Below, piece by piece: positions 32,851 to 43,770 of a stretch of DNA of 64,000 bases; the first letter of the stretch is position 1; every line of letters starts with the position of its first letter. The translations under genes were made by a program, and so were the position numbers. Source of the stretch: Progne subis subis (taxonomy: Eukaryota > Chordata > Aves > Passeriformes > Hirundinidae). The stretch lies in assembly GCA_022316685.1 (NCBI GenBank), contig JAKJHU010000330.1, positions 52,501-116,500 on the forward strand, written 5' to 3'. The notes under the pieces were generated by a model that made no database searches, had not been told where the DNA came from, and saw only the letters and a list, made by a program, of their open reading frames with translations.

Positions 32851-33815
32851 TTTGTTTCAAGGATGGCACAGATTACTCACAGTTCTCACAGCACTGCCCT
32901 CTCTCGCCTCTCTCTCTCTGGGTTAGTCAGCTACTTCTCTTTTAGTCTAAACCACCAAAGCTCTGGAGATGTGCCAACCACAATAAGATTTGCTTTTTCA
33001 CTACTTCAATTAAAAACCTGATTTGTTGGTTGCTTTTTTTCTTTGATGTCGAGGATAATTATTAAGTCTTCATCGCCACCAATAGGCACATTCGCAATGC
33101 CAATTCACGTAAGAAATGTGTCTATAGCGTGGCACACAAATTCCTTCTCCACAGGAACTGTTAATTATGATACACTGGTCTATAATATTATGAATTGTTT
33201 GCTCTCTCACCTGATCAAAAGCTAATATAGTAAAAACTCGGTCTAAATTTGCTGTTAATCAAACTGCTGCATAAAAGGTTCCATCTTCATATCTCAAAGG
33301 TGTTCCAAAAAAATCACTGGAAAAGCTTTTTAAAGTTAACTGTTCATGCACACCCTCTAAGCAAGTTAAACAAATCAATTGTCTCTCTCTTTCTTCTGCT
33401 CTTGTTACTCTCCACCACAAATTACGGCAAAGCGTACAAATAACACAAACCCATGGGCGACACTCTAAGCCATGCTTAGTACACTCCCAGTGTGTTACTT
33501 GTTCTTGGACCCTTTTAATAACAGGTGTTTCCAGTCTCTTTTTCTGGAATTGTAGTTCCTCAATGAAATCTGTTAGTGTTAGTCCCTGAGGGCCTCTTAA
33601 AAGATTTTCAATCTGTTCAGGCTGTTCCCATTGATCAAGGAAGTGTCTGATCCCTTCCCATCGCCATTGTTCTGCCTCCAGACTCAGTGGACTTGCTGTT
33701 GACAGCCAATCCAGAATGCCTAATTTTTCTAATAAATTAAAGTTAGTTGCAATTACAAACCACAATTTTTTAATGGTTAAATATCAAAGGATTTTATAGT
33801 TTGGACAAGTTTAGC
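32612..33815 (-). repeat. Tandem duplication unit, copy proximal to env (ERV-3)
   Basis: A unit of about 1.2 kb containing ORF B and the env leader. The same landmarks recur 1204 bases away (CTCATTCCC at 32616 and 33820). This copy keeps ORF B open. Confidence 0.85.
33259..33765 (-). CDS. ORF B: Cys-rich accessory-like ORF (ERV-3)
   Basis: 168 open codons between ORF A and env. The frame opens after a TGA at 33786-33784 and contains no ATG at all; the first listed codon is TTG. If real, its start lies in another exon or was lost. The N-terminal half (residues 1-90) is helical and Trp/Glu-rich. The cysteine region has C95xKHGxxC102, C107VIC110TLC113, then CRNLWW and C132LTC135. The CxKHGxxC plus a later CxxC are shared with ORF A, and the CxPWxCx5CRxLW core is shared with the ERV-1/ERV-6 ORF. 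Zinc binding is inferred from this spacing. The function is unknown to me. It could be a non-essential relic that stayed open by chance, but conservation across loci argues against that. Confidence 0.55.
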   Translation of the reverse strand: MWFVIATNFNLLEKLGILDWLSTASPLSLEAEQWRWEGIRHFLDQWEQPEQIENLLRGPQGLTLTDFIEELQFQKKRLETPVIKRVQEQVTHWECTKHGLECRPWVCVICTLCRNLWWRVTRAEERERQLICLTCLEGVHEQLTLKSFSSDFFGTPLRYEDGTFYAAV

Positions 33816-34990
33816 AAGGCTCATTCCCTTCTCTCATGGACTCTGTCCAGAGTGGCTCCATAGTTTTGGCCAGTTGCCAAGGGCATCATCACAAACACAG
33901 TGAAAATAATCCTCAGGAGTTTTGACTTTCTACCATCCTCAAAGCCCTTTTGGTCGCAGCTAAGGGCCAAGATGTCAGGATTCTTGGCAGCAAAGTTTAT
34001 ATCCTGGGATCTAGTCACTGGTGCCTTTGGTCTCACTGGTACCCTTGGCCTCATGATTGTTTCAAGGATGGCACAGATTACTCACAGTTCTCACAGCACT
34101 GCCCTCTGTCTCTCTCTCTCTCTCTGGGTTAGTCAGCTACTTCCTCTTTTAGTGTAAACCAAAGCTCTGGAGATGTGCCAACCACAATAAGATTTGCTTT
34201 TTCACTACTTCAGTTAACAACTTAATTTGTTGATAGATTTTGCTCCGATGTTGGGGATTATTATTAAGTCTTCATTGCCAGAAATAGGCACATTCACAAT
34301 GCTAATTCACGTAAGAAATGTGTCTATAGCGTGGCACGCAAATTCCTTCTCCACAGGAACTGTCTATTATGATACACTGGTCTATAATATTATGAATTGT
34401 TTGCTCTCTTACCTGCTCAAATTCATTGGTCTAAATTTGCTCTTAATCGAACTGCTGCATAAAAGGGTTCCATCTTCATATCTCAAAGGTGTTCCAAAAA
34501 AATCACTGAAAAAGCTTTTTTAAATTTAACTGTTCATGCACACCATCTAAGCAAGTTAAACAAACCAATTGTCTGTCTCTCTCTTCTGCTCTTGTTATTC
34601 TCCACCACGAATTAAGGCAAAGCGTACAAATAACACAAACCCATGGGCGACACTCTAAGCCATGCTTAGTACACTCCCAGTGTGTTACTTGTTCTTGGAC
34701 TCTTTTAGTAACAGGTGTTTCCAGTCTCTTGTTCTGGAATTGTAGTTCCTCAAAGAGATCTGTTAGTTTTAGTTGCTGAGGGCCTCTTAAAATATTTTCA
34801 ATCTGTTCAAGCTGTTCCCATTGATCAAGGAAGTGTCTAATCCCTTCCCATCAGCATTGTTCTGCCTCCAAACTCAATGGAGTTGCTGTCACAGCCAATC
34901 CAGAATGCCTAATTTTTCTAATAATTTAAAACCACAAACCTTTAATTGTTAACTATCAAAGGAGTTTTATAACCTGAACAGGTTAAGCAA
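33816..34990 (-). repeat. Tandem duplication unit, distal copy (ERV-3)
   Basis: Direct repeat of 32612-33815. It keeps the env leader in a 77-codon ATG frame (33821-34054), but its ORF B (about 34430-34930) is broken by indels. The left limit abuts the stop of ORF A. Confidence 0.85.
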
Positions 34991-34996
34991 GACAAT

Positions 34997-35560
34997 TTAC
35001 CTTTTTCTGTTGTTTCTGGGTATCCTACTATATCCACACCTTAATTTTATTATCCTTTGTTGTTCCTGAGGTGTTCTCAAAGCCACTAATTGTTCCATGT
35101 GATACACTAAATAAATCAATGCTCTTTGTACTTGATCTTCTATGGCATAAGTATCAATGCTGATCTGTGCTAAAACCCATTTGTGCATTCTAAAGTCTCG
35201 CTCTACTCTACTAAAACATTGTATACAATTAATCATAAAAGCTGCATCTCTTTGGTCCCAAGGTACAGTTGTTCTGTGCCAATGTCTTTGTCTCAGCCAC
35301 TCCATGGTCACTGCTTTACACCGCTCACACTGATGACCGTGTTTGCAGCAACCTTGCTGAAACATGGAAACTTCTCTCTGCAGGGTGGCAGCTTCTGACC
35401 TTTCTGTACTAAGGATATCTTGAATATCCTGGGGCTGGGTTATTCTTTCAATATGTGGGTGGCACACCAAATGTATTGCAGCATTATGTGAAATCCACAG
35501 CCGAAAATGATTTTCCATAAGAGCTATAGCCTCTGGGCACCAAATGCCCTCTTCAGCCAT
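34997..35560 (-). CDS. ORF A: Cys/His-rich accessory-like protein (ERV-3)
   Basis: An intact ATG-to-stop frame of 187 codons lies between the pol end and ORF B, the longest fully open retroviral frame in ERV-3. Residues 1-68 are mixed helical (MAEEGIWCPEAIALMENHF at the start). Residues 71-81 carry C71CKHGHQC78ERC81. C112IQC115 follows a tryptophan/arginine-rich linker. Residues 130-170 form a probable amphipathic helix, and the C-terminus is very basic (RIPRNNRKR), as in a nuclear or RNA-binding tail. The C-x-K-H-G-x-x-C and later CxxC are spaced like those of ORF B (34 versus 30 residues apart), so the two look paralogous. There is no signal peptide. I recognise no named retroviral accessory family. 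Confidence 0.6.
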   Translation of the reverse strand: MAEEGIWCPEAIALMENHFRLWISHNAAIHLVCHPHIERITQPQDIQDILSTERSEAATLQREVSMFQQGCCKHGHQCERCKAVTMEWLRQRHWHRTTVPWDQRDAAFMINCIQCFSRVERDFRMHKWVLAQISIDTYAIEDQVQRALIYLVYHMEQLVALRTPQEQQRIIKLRCGYSRIPRNNRKR

Positions 35561-35569
35561 GTCGTGGAT

Positions 35570-35735
35570 TAATTATAATTTTACTTAAAACTGTATTTTG
35601 GACCTCAATAAAATGGTTTAATCAAATTTATTTTTTTAATTTTACTTTAAGGGCTTCTGGTGTCGAAATAATTTTCCAGTCTTTATTTGGTATAGGTCCT
35701 TTTACCCTTGAAGCATGAGTCTAGCCTTTTTCTGC
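35570..35735 (-). pseudogene. pol: Pol C-terminal end after a large integrase deletion (ERV-3)
   Basis: The minus strand reads THASRVKGPIPNKDW, the conserved end of integrase/pol also seen in ERV-5 (WIHASRIKGPVEEP). It follows directly on the start of the integrase zinc region (...LPDKTTV), so about 1 kb of integrase is gone. Confidence 0.75.
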
Positions 35736-37190
35736 CATTCAAACTGTGGTTTTGTCAGGGAGAATCCATTGTCCCTCTTTTAGAGTTGCTCCTAGGTTTT
35801 CCATGGCTTCTACTTCTGCTAAAGAAAAGTATGGTGTTTGATTTTGTGTTCCTGCTTCCTGAAAAGTCATAATTACATTGCTGTTTTCCCTCAGGGCAGC
35901 TTTCTTAGCTTCATCATCAGCCAAATTGTTTCTTCTTGTCCTAATGTCTCTCCCCCTCTGGTGGCCTTTCACACGAACCACTGCTAATTTTTTTGACTCT
36001 TCTAAGCTTTAAGTATTTGAATTATCAATCCTTGGTGCACTAATCCTTTTCTTTGAGTGTTTATAAGTCACCTTTCTTTCCAAATTTTTCTAAATGTGTG
36101 CACTACCCCAAAGGCATATTTTGAGTCGGTGTATATGGTCCCTTCTCAATCCTTTAATAACAGCAATGCACGGAATAATTCATGGAGTTCACAGGCTTGT
36201 GCTGACCAGGGCGGGCTAAGGGGACCAGATTCTTTTACTTCCAGTTTCTCTCCATGAATTATGGCATACCCAGATTTCCTTCTTCCATCTACCATTCGGG
36301 ATGATCCATCTATAAATAATTTTTCTCCTGTTTTTAATTCTTGTTCTCTTAAATCTGGGCATATTTTTGTTTGTAACTCTATGACCTCTGTGCAATCATG
36401 TATTAATCAAGTATTAAATCAAGATAGCCTCATATTTAATATTCTTCTATCAGTTAACCATTTTTCAGCCTTTTTAGCAAGGATTCCCCTAATATTGTTG
36501 GGTGTGTACACTTCCAGTGGTGCCCCAAAGGTTACTTTTCAGGCTTCTTCTACTAACACAGCAGTGCCTACCAGAGCTTGCAGGCATGTTGGCCAACTCT
36601 TACTAACTGGATCCAATAATTTGGAATAATATCCTACTGGCTTTCGGCTTCCTGCCCAACCTTGAGTCAATACTTCATAACCCGTTTGATCAACTGTATT
36701 AACAAATAATTGAAAAGGCTTGTCTAAATTGGGAAGACGCCGTACAGGAGCTTGCAGTAAGGCTTCTTTAACTTGCTCAAATGTTTCCTGATCCCTTTCA
36801 GTCCATTTCAAACAATTGGTAGTTAATTATTCATATAGAATTTTTACTTTTCTGCTAAACCCTCCTATCTCTTGCCTAGAGTAACCCCAAAGACTCATAA
36901 GCAGCTTTATTTCTCTTTTAGACTTTGGGAGTCCCATGTTCAATATTCCTGGAACCCTTTCAGTGTCTAGCTTTTTCTTTCACTTACTAATCCAATGACC
37001 TAAATACCGCGCTTCTGACTCTACAAACTGCAATATCTGTAACCAAAAGCAAAGACATTTCCCATAGACCCTACCCAGGAACACAAATGCATCCTTTGTG
37101 TTTAAGTGTTCTGCAGTTTTCTTGATAAGCTCCTGCATATCTCTCTTGCTATCCTTGGATATCAGAAACCCTCTGCACTTCTGCTTCCCC
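35736..37190 (-). pseudogene. pol: RT C-terminus, connection and RNase H (ERV-3)
   Basis: From the high-coordinate end: RT thumb/connection pieces with QFVESEARYLGHWIS (about 36970-37030), then the open frame 36539-36811 with MKWTERDQETFEQVKEAL and RKPVGYYSKLLDPVSKSWP, then RNase H stretches. The RNase H C-terminal frame is at 35739-35981 (KGHQRG...RRNNLADDEAKKAAL). Frameshifts separate them. The YxDD palm is not present, so the truncation point lies after it. Confidence 0.8.
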
Positions 37191-37804
37191 CAGGTAGATC
37201 AGAGCAATTTACATGAGGCAAAGTGATGAGTGGAGAGTGAGGGGACATGGTCTGTCATTCTGACCTGTTCAGAATTTCTCTTGGCTTTAGCCTTTCTCAG
37301 GTGGAGGATGATCAGCTTCCCATGTTTCCCCTAAAAATTTGCCAGGTACTGCTGAGAGCAGATGGATCCCATTCAGCCCAGCTCCACATTTGTATCCAAG
37401 GACTCACGTTGCTCATTTCACCAAGCCAACAGCATTTTCAGTGTCAGAACACCTCTGCCTTTCCCCAGGGGTGATTCAGATAACACAAAGATGCTACAGG
37501 ACAGGTTTGCACCCTGGATTGAAGCTCCCAGCTTGGACTGAAATCTCAGGGAGATTTCCAAGTGTCCTTATGATGGTATTGGACTAGGGAGGTGCAGCTC
37601 CTTCCCTGGCTGCACTGACAGCATTGCCCACAGCCGGGAACTGGGGACAGCATCACCCTGAGCCAGCTGTGCCCCCTCCCAGAGCCCCCAGTGCCGGGCA
37701 GCTGCTCCCAGCCCTGTGCTCTGCGGAGGGAACTGTGCTCAGGGCTGCAGAGCTGCCCCATGGCTCTGCTGCAGCTCTGCCTGCACAGGAGGGGCTTCAC
37801 ACCT
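37191..37804. other. Unassigned non-coding DNA
   Basis: No gene or repeat family recognised. Frames in the GC-rich half (37600-37800) overlap on both strands. Confidence 0.3.
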
Positions 37805-38360
37805 TGTGTCCTAGGGTAACTTTATGATGCTTGTATCCCCAATCGTCTGTTCTGTTTGAACTCTGTATATTGAGTCCTGTGCCTTTAAGACTGGTTCTAA
37901 GAGCAAGGAGAAGCGCGGAGTTTGTTTTGAGAAAACTGCCTGACTCCTCCACATTCTTCTCCGGACGGTGTTCGGCAGAGGCTTGGAGACACTGCAGGAC
38001 AGAGATCTTTTTGCTTTTAGTTAGTTTCAGCTAGCTAGGGCAGAGAAGTTCCCTGGACTGTTTTTTTCTTTCTTTTTCCTTGGAATTGTTTAAACCTGCT
38101 CTGGACTGAAAACCCAGGGGAGCACTGGGGGCTGCACCTGCGGCCCACCGGGGCCTGGAGCTCGGCATTTTCCAGCAGCGCTGGAGGGACTGGGACTGAG
38201 GAGAGACTGAGAGAGAGCCGAGCTCCACCCACGGCAAGGACTTTCTCAATTTGCCATCCCACTCCAGAATGAGAGGTTTTATTATTTCATATTATTCATT
38301 CTTTATACTTGTATGCACTTTATTTGTTTAGTAAAATAGTTTTTTCCACTTTTCTTCACA
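37805..38360 (+). mobile_element. Solo LTR, sense (possibly ERVL-type)
   Basis: Starts about TGTGTCCTAGGGTAACTTTA and ends ...CTTCACA (about 556 bp). The opening resembles LTRs of avian ERVL-type elements as I recall them. The 3' part is AT-rich with TTTAGTAAAATAG. No partner LTR or interior is adjacent. Class and exact ends are tentative. Confidence 0.5.
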
Positions 38361-39040
38361 AAGGGTTTTTTTTTCCAGACTGGTTGGAGGGAGGGGCCAC
38401 TTGGGTTTGCTTCCCAGAGGGATCCTATACAGGGGTTTTCCCCCAAATTTGTCTCCAAACCAGGACACCTTGGAACCCTGGCCCTGAGGGCAGAGGCTTG
38501 GCTGGGGGACAGGAAGGAGGGGGCTTGTTCAGAGGGAGGGGCTGCACTGGAGGGGATCCTATGGAGATCTCTAAACTCTTCCTGCAACAACATTTCTAGG
38601 GTTTGTTTTCTCTAATTGCCTCATCTCTCTGCTTCCTGGAGATTTTCCTCCTGCAGGTGTTTCCCTGTGCCTGAGCTCTCCCTGCCAGCACTCACAGACC
38701 TCAAATCTCTGTGCACTCTCCTTGGCCCTAAAGAACCCTGCCTGTTCACAGGGCACTGGCTGGGGGCTGGTTGTTTGCAGTTTAGAGAAAGGACAGCTCA
38801 GACTAAGCCACATCATTAAGAGTTTAGATGTCCCAGGGATTTATCAAAACTAATGATATCTTTATCCTGTGTTCTCCCTCTCCCTCATTATATATTAAGA
38901 AATGAAAACAAAGACACAGGAAAAGCCCTGGTTTTAAAATAAATCCTTGTCTTGCAAATATTCCGGGGATGAGCAGAAGCTCTCAATGTGTTACAGCTTC
39001 ATGAGCATTTCCCTACTCTGCACCAGAAATACTCAGAGTT
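38361..39040. other. Non-coding DNA before the second duplication copy
   Basis: T-rich tract at 38366-38375, then mixed sequence. Nothing coding. No olfactory receptor coding sequence is present here, unlike beside copy 1. Confidence 0.35.
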
Positions 39041-42032
39041 GTACTCACAGAGTCTGTAGGCATTGGGATGGTGCAGCTTTAGGAGATCCCTGCAGGAGCT
39101 GCAGCTGCCTTGTCCTGCAGCCAGAGGTTCCTGTGCCAAGGGCTGGGAGTGATTCTCCTGCAGTCACTTCTCAGCTCCTTCCCAGCCCTGAGTGATTGAA
39201 GCTCTCTGTGCCTGTGTGCTGTGCCCGGGGTGGCTGCAGGCAGTGTCCCAGCCCTGTTAGGCTGGGAGAAGAGCTGCTTATCAAGAGAGATGTGTTTTTG
39301 AAGCTTTTCTTGGTTTCCAGGAGCTGCATCTGTGCCAGCACAGACATGGCACAAGGAAACTTTAATGACCCTCTCGGGTTTTGTGCTGAGGCCCTGAACA
39401 TCAGTCCCTGAGAGAGAGCTGAAGAAACCTCTCAAGAATTCCCAGTCAGAATCCAACTCCAAAGTTTCTTGAAGTTTTAATGGGTCCCACTGAGGGACAG
39501 GACAGAGAAAGTGTCCCCAGGCCCCAGGCAGAGCAGAGAACTGGAGGCAGTGATGACAGGTGGGGACAAAGAGAAGCCAAGTCTTGGTGCCCTGGGGCAC
39601 AGCAGCCTCTGTGCCACCAAGGGCTGTGAGGAGACACCTTGTCCTGAGGCCCTGGGGCCTCCTGGCACAGCCCCAGCAAGGCTGGGCACTGTCAGCCCCT
39701 TGTGCTGCCCTCAGCATCCCCCTCACATGCCAGTGGCCTCAAGGATGTGCTGGAAGGAGTCCCTGGGGAGCCTTGGTCAGCAATGGCCCTGGGGGGCTCC
39801 TCAGTGCTCCCAGGGACTGAAGCTTCTTCAAAGGACTTTGGGTTTGGCTTTTGCCTTGGGGTCTCTGAGAGGTTTGTGCAATCATGGCCTCCAATTACCT
39901 GCTCTAATTAGTCCCTTGAGAGGCTTTGTCAGGAACAACACTCTGTGGGGCTCATTAATACTTCAAGGAACTTCAGGTTTTTAAAGGTACTTGGTGTTGC
40001 CCTTTTAGAACTGACTATGAGAATGATTGTGCAATCATGTCCCCAGTTATCTACTTTAATAAATCCCTTGAGATTCTCTTTCAGTAAAAACAGTGGGGCT
40101 TATTAATACTTCAGGGTAATCAAGGTATTGAAGAATTTTTTTTGGCACAAAACTGGGTCAAAAAAAAGTCTAAGAGGTTTGTGCAATCATGGCCCCAATT
40201 ATCTGCTTTAATTAGTCCCTTGAGATTCTTAGCCTGTAACCACACTCAGTGGGGCTCATTAATGCTTCAAGGTACTCAGGATTAATTTAAGTACTTCTTT
40301 TTGCTACTGAGTCTCTGAGAGGTTTTTTTTGCAATCCTGGCCTCCAGTTCTCTCCTTCATGGACTCCAGGAGGAGCCTGTGTTGGGAATGGACCTCTGTG
40401 GGACCCATTGATGCATTGAGACACTTTGGGTTTTTCTTCTGGCTTTGACTCCTGGAAAGGTTTGTGCAATCTCCTCTCAGGCCCTGAGGTTCCAGGGTTC
40501 AACACCAAATCTAACACAGGGCTCATTAGCATCAAGGAAGTCCTGACAAACCATGGTTCTGGCTTGATTTCCCTCTGGCTTCATTAGGAAGTTTTCCTGC
40601 TGCAGTTATGGAGAAATATTTCAAAGAGCTTCTAAGAAATATGTATTCCTATTTTCAAGGGTGTATTTCAATACTGTTCTCATTACACAAGAGGTGATTG
40701 CAGCATTCTTTGGTTGATACTGAACCAGGGTCTCCCAAGGAGGTCTGGCCTGCTCAGAGAAGCTGTGCCTTGGGATCTGACCCGGTGTGGACAACCTTGC
40801 TCCACAACCTGATGTGGTGAAAGATGTCCCTGCTCATCCCAGACCTGGACAAGAGGCCTGAGTGAGGCCTGAACAGCAGGCCCTGAGCCAAAGGTGACCT
40901 CTGCATCAACCTTCCAACCAAAGGTTATCTTTGTATCTGCTCATTAGTGAGATATGCATGGTCATTAGCACTGTGACAGATGTATCCACTCATTAGTGAG
41001 ACATGTATTGACCTTTCTGTGTTTAGAAGCCAGACAAGGCCATGAAATCTGACATCTGGCCTTGTTTGGGGCTGGATGGTCAAAGTCACCTCCCTTGGTT
41101 CCTCCTTGGGCCCTGGCCAGGCTTTGGGAGGGACCCAAGAGGAGGATGAAACCAGCTGTTCCTGCACTAGAAGTGCTGTCAGTTTGTTTATTCAGCACTA
41201 TCAGAGCTGGGCCCTCTCCCAGCCAGGTTGGAGCCTCACCTGTGGCTGGAGGCACCTGCAGCAATTCCCAGTGTCCGGGAGTGGCTCTGCAGTCCTTGGC
41301 TGGGACAGCTTCCCCCAGCTGATGTGTGCATGTGGGCGATGGGAAAGTCTGAGGGGACCTGGTGATGGATCTTTCTCAATCCCTGCAGGCAATCTTTGGT
41401 AGTGATGGTTGGGTGCATTGCTGAGCTGCTCCTTTTGTGCTCCTTTGCTGCTTTGAGCTGTAGTAAATGACACTGATTCCTTCAGGTGGTGTTTGTGTCT
41501 TTGGTGCTGACCCTGCCCACTGGTAAATTAAAACTGGTGAAGTCTCGCCATATCACCACAAAATGTCACTTTTTAAATGTAAATAAGGAATCAGTCCTAT
41601 CCAAAATTCCTGGATGGGAAGCCCTTCCCTAGAGCTCACTAGCTCTGGAATGGGCTGAGGTTTGGGGCACTGTGTGAGGAATGGATGAGTCAGGTAAAAA
41701 AGACTGAACTGATGGATGTGTAAAATGCATCTAAAAATTGCATATGGAAAAAGGAAAAGAAATTGTGGGTTTGGGAAAATGAGGATGGATTTTGTTAACA
41801 GCACATTTGAAACAGCACCACAGAAGGAAGAATTGGTTCAGAATGCTCCCATATGGAGTGAGAGAAGGAAGGTTTAAATCTTGAGCTCAGGTTTCTTTGT
41901 GCAAGTGAAATATAGTATTATAATTATTATTAACAATAGCTATTTTAAAATATACAGTGATCTTATTTTTTAAATTTAATTTTAAGTCAATAATGTGAAA
42001 GAATGCTGACAATACTAATTTGTTAGCTTTGG
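39041..42032 (+). repeat. Segmental duplication, copy 2
   Basis: Direct copy of 17467-20922 lacking about 445 bases: GCTCCACA at 40800 joins directly to the ACCTGATGTGG phrase. It carries the same five-unit array with TGCAATC at 39877, 40030, 40182, 40330 and 40465 (periods 153, 152, 148, 135). ERV-4 begins exactly at its right edge. Confidence 0.85.
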
Positions 42033-42495
42033 ATACTCTCTGTAACACTAAATACCGGACAGAAGAGAACTGGCTGAGACCCAAATATCAGTGGTAAACT
42101 TTGCAAATTGTAGAATAGGAATAAAGGAAGAAGGGAAGAAATTGGCTGTTTTTATAGGGTTTGCTGATACTGTGATGTGGAATGCTTTGTCTTTTCCAGT
42201 GAAAAATACAGTGATTAAGGCTGCTGGGTTTTTCACATACCAGACTATCCACAAGCTGCAGGATTGATTGAACCGGTGAAGAGGGTTAAAAGAGCAGTTG
42301 AAAAAATGAAAAAATGAGGAGATGGGAACCTGTCCCAGTGGAGAACCCATCTCCCAGATGTGCTCCATACCCTTAACATGGGCCCAGTGGGGAAATGGAA
42401 ACTCTCTGGGTGTGCACAGCTGCACCCAGTTTGCAAATACAACCATGGACAGTGAGACTTGGACTTCCTGGGAAATTGTTCTGGGTGTGATGGCT
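42033..42495 (+). pseudogene. pol: Integrase C-terminal part (ERV-4)
   Basis: Fragments in several frames. At 42241-42275 the reading PDYPQAAGLIEP corresponds to the integrase motif holding the catalytic Glu (Y-x-PQ-x-x-G-L-I-E). A later stretch with HTLNMGP resembles the post-catalytic helix region of ERVL-type integrases. The 5' part of pol, gag and the 5' LTR are absent: the element is truncated at the duplication boundary. Confidence 0.6.
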
Positions 42496-42499
42496 CCTG

Positions 42500-42890
42500 A
42501 CAGGGCCACTCCAGAGGCTGCAGGGCTGGACCTTCATGCATTGGAATTAATTAGGATAAATCAGAAGCAAATGAGAGTTATCAATACAGGAACAGGAATT
42601 CAGGTTCCTCCAAGACACTTTGGTTTGATCACTGCTCCTGCAGCTTGGCCTTGAAAAGTGTTCATAACATGGGAGGAGGAATTGATGCAAATTATCAAGG
42701 AGAAGTTAATCTGCTAAACAATATAGAAAAAGATTAGATTATTCAACCCCATGACTGGGTAGCACAAATATCAATATTGTCAGTTTTAAAAACAATTGTG
42801 AAAGAGAGAGATCCATCTCCAATCAGCACTGTTTGTAGAGATAGAGGGTTTGGATCCAGCAGTCCTAATAATGGAGCCAGAGTGTGGGTG
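42500..42890 (+). pseudogene. dUTPase domain downstream of integrase (ERV-4)
   Basis: dUTPase hydrolyses dUTP to keep uracil out of viral DNA. Trimeric dUTPase motifs appear in order: [10 protein letters not shown] (motif 1, about 42505-42534), [13 protein letters not shown] (about 42591-42629), GGGIDANYQGEV (motif 3, about 42671-42706) and DRGFGSS (motif 5, about 42841-42861). Frame changes and a stop separate them. The position after integrase is that of ERV-L (class III) elements; betaretroviruses carry it in the protease region and non-primate lentiviruses between RNase H and integrase. That placement knowledge is from the literature; the motifs are read directly. Confidence 0.75.
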
Positions 42891-43381
42891 CAGAGGCCAA
42901 ATGGCCCTCCTGAGCCAGCTGAGGGAACAGCTCTGGGGAAAGACAGCACTGTTTGAATGCTGAAACCTGGGCAGGAATAATGGGAATATGTCCCTTCATA
43001 TTCCCATTGTGTGTTCTATGCCAGAACAAGTCAATGTTGTAGGATATTGTTTTACAGATCCTGCCAAACCAAATCTCCCTGTTTGCTCCAACAGCCCCTT
43101 TGGAAAATGCTCTGACCCACTGGGCTCCATGTGAAGGCTGATGTGACACTGAGTGACTTCCACAGGAATTCCAGCCAGGAGCCTGGGTGCCTGCCAGGGA
43201 CTGGGACCTGGAACCTCTCCAGCCAAAGGGAAAGGATCCCACCAAGCCGTGTTACCCACAGACACCACGGGAAAGCTGAACAGCAAAGGACCTTGGGGGC
43301 AATATTCTGGAATTAAAAAGGCACCAGTTCCATGGACAACAGAATTATTGTTCCTAATACAAATGAGATTGAGGAAAAAGA

Positions 43382-43770
43382 ATGAGCTACCTTGTCACTG
43401 AAGTACTGCTTATATCTGTAACTTGTATCTTGTTAGTCAGCCAGAATCTTTGTTTGCCAGAAACTCCTCGAGTTTCACCAAGGGATTAGTCATGAAAATA
43501 TTTATGAGAATGTAAAGATCAAAGTAGCCAAAATACTCAACGTAACTAATTGCTGGGTATGTTCTCAACTAATGTTGGGAGGAATGGGGTTCCCTTGGAG
43601 GGCCCACCCTACGGATTGCCCAGAACTCTGTCAATGGGCTCTGACTTGTGATGGAGCCAGTGCAGTACAGAAAACTGTGGTGTGGAACATGGGAATACAA
43701 TTAGCAGCTTTACGGGATTCCCTAGGATTTCCCTTCAGGAGAAAACAAACCCTGTTATAGTTAGAAGCCA
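43382..43770 (+). pseudogene. env: Env start: signal peptide and SU fragment (ERV-4)
   Basis: An ATG at 43382 opens a 35-codon frame with a hydrophobic signal (LVTEVLLISVTCILLVSQ) that ends at a TAG at 43487-43489. After a frameshift, 43470-43770 reads YENVKIKVAKILNVTNCWVC, the gamma-type SU motif with CWVC, as in ERV-3 and ERV-5. The remainder is unreadable. Between the dUTPase and this start (42890-43380) only broken frames are seen. Confidence 0.6.

Larger units (their letters stand above)
29705..37190 (-). mobile_element. ERV-3: antisense gammaretrovirus-like element with multiple accessory-like ORFs
   Basis: Read on the minus strand: RT C-terminus, RNase H, a large deletion of integrase, the pol end, ORF A (187 codons), ORF B (two tandem copies), env, a coiled-coil ORF, a purine tract and the 3' LTR. 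The 5' end (5' LTR, gag, protease, most of RT) is missing beyond about 37190. Frames are less decayed than in ERV-2. The motif order and env type match ERV-5. Confidence 0.85.
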
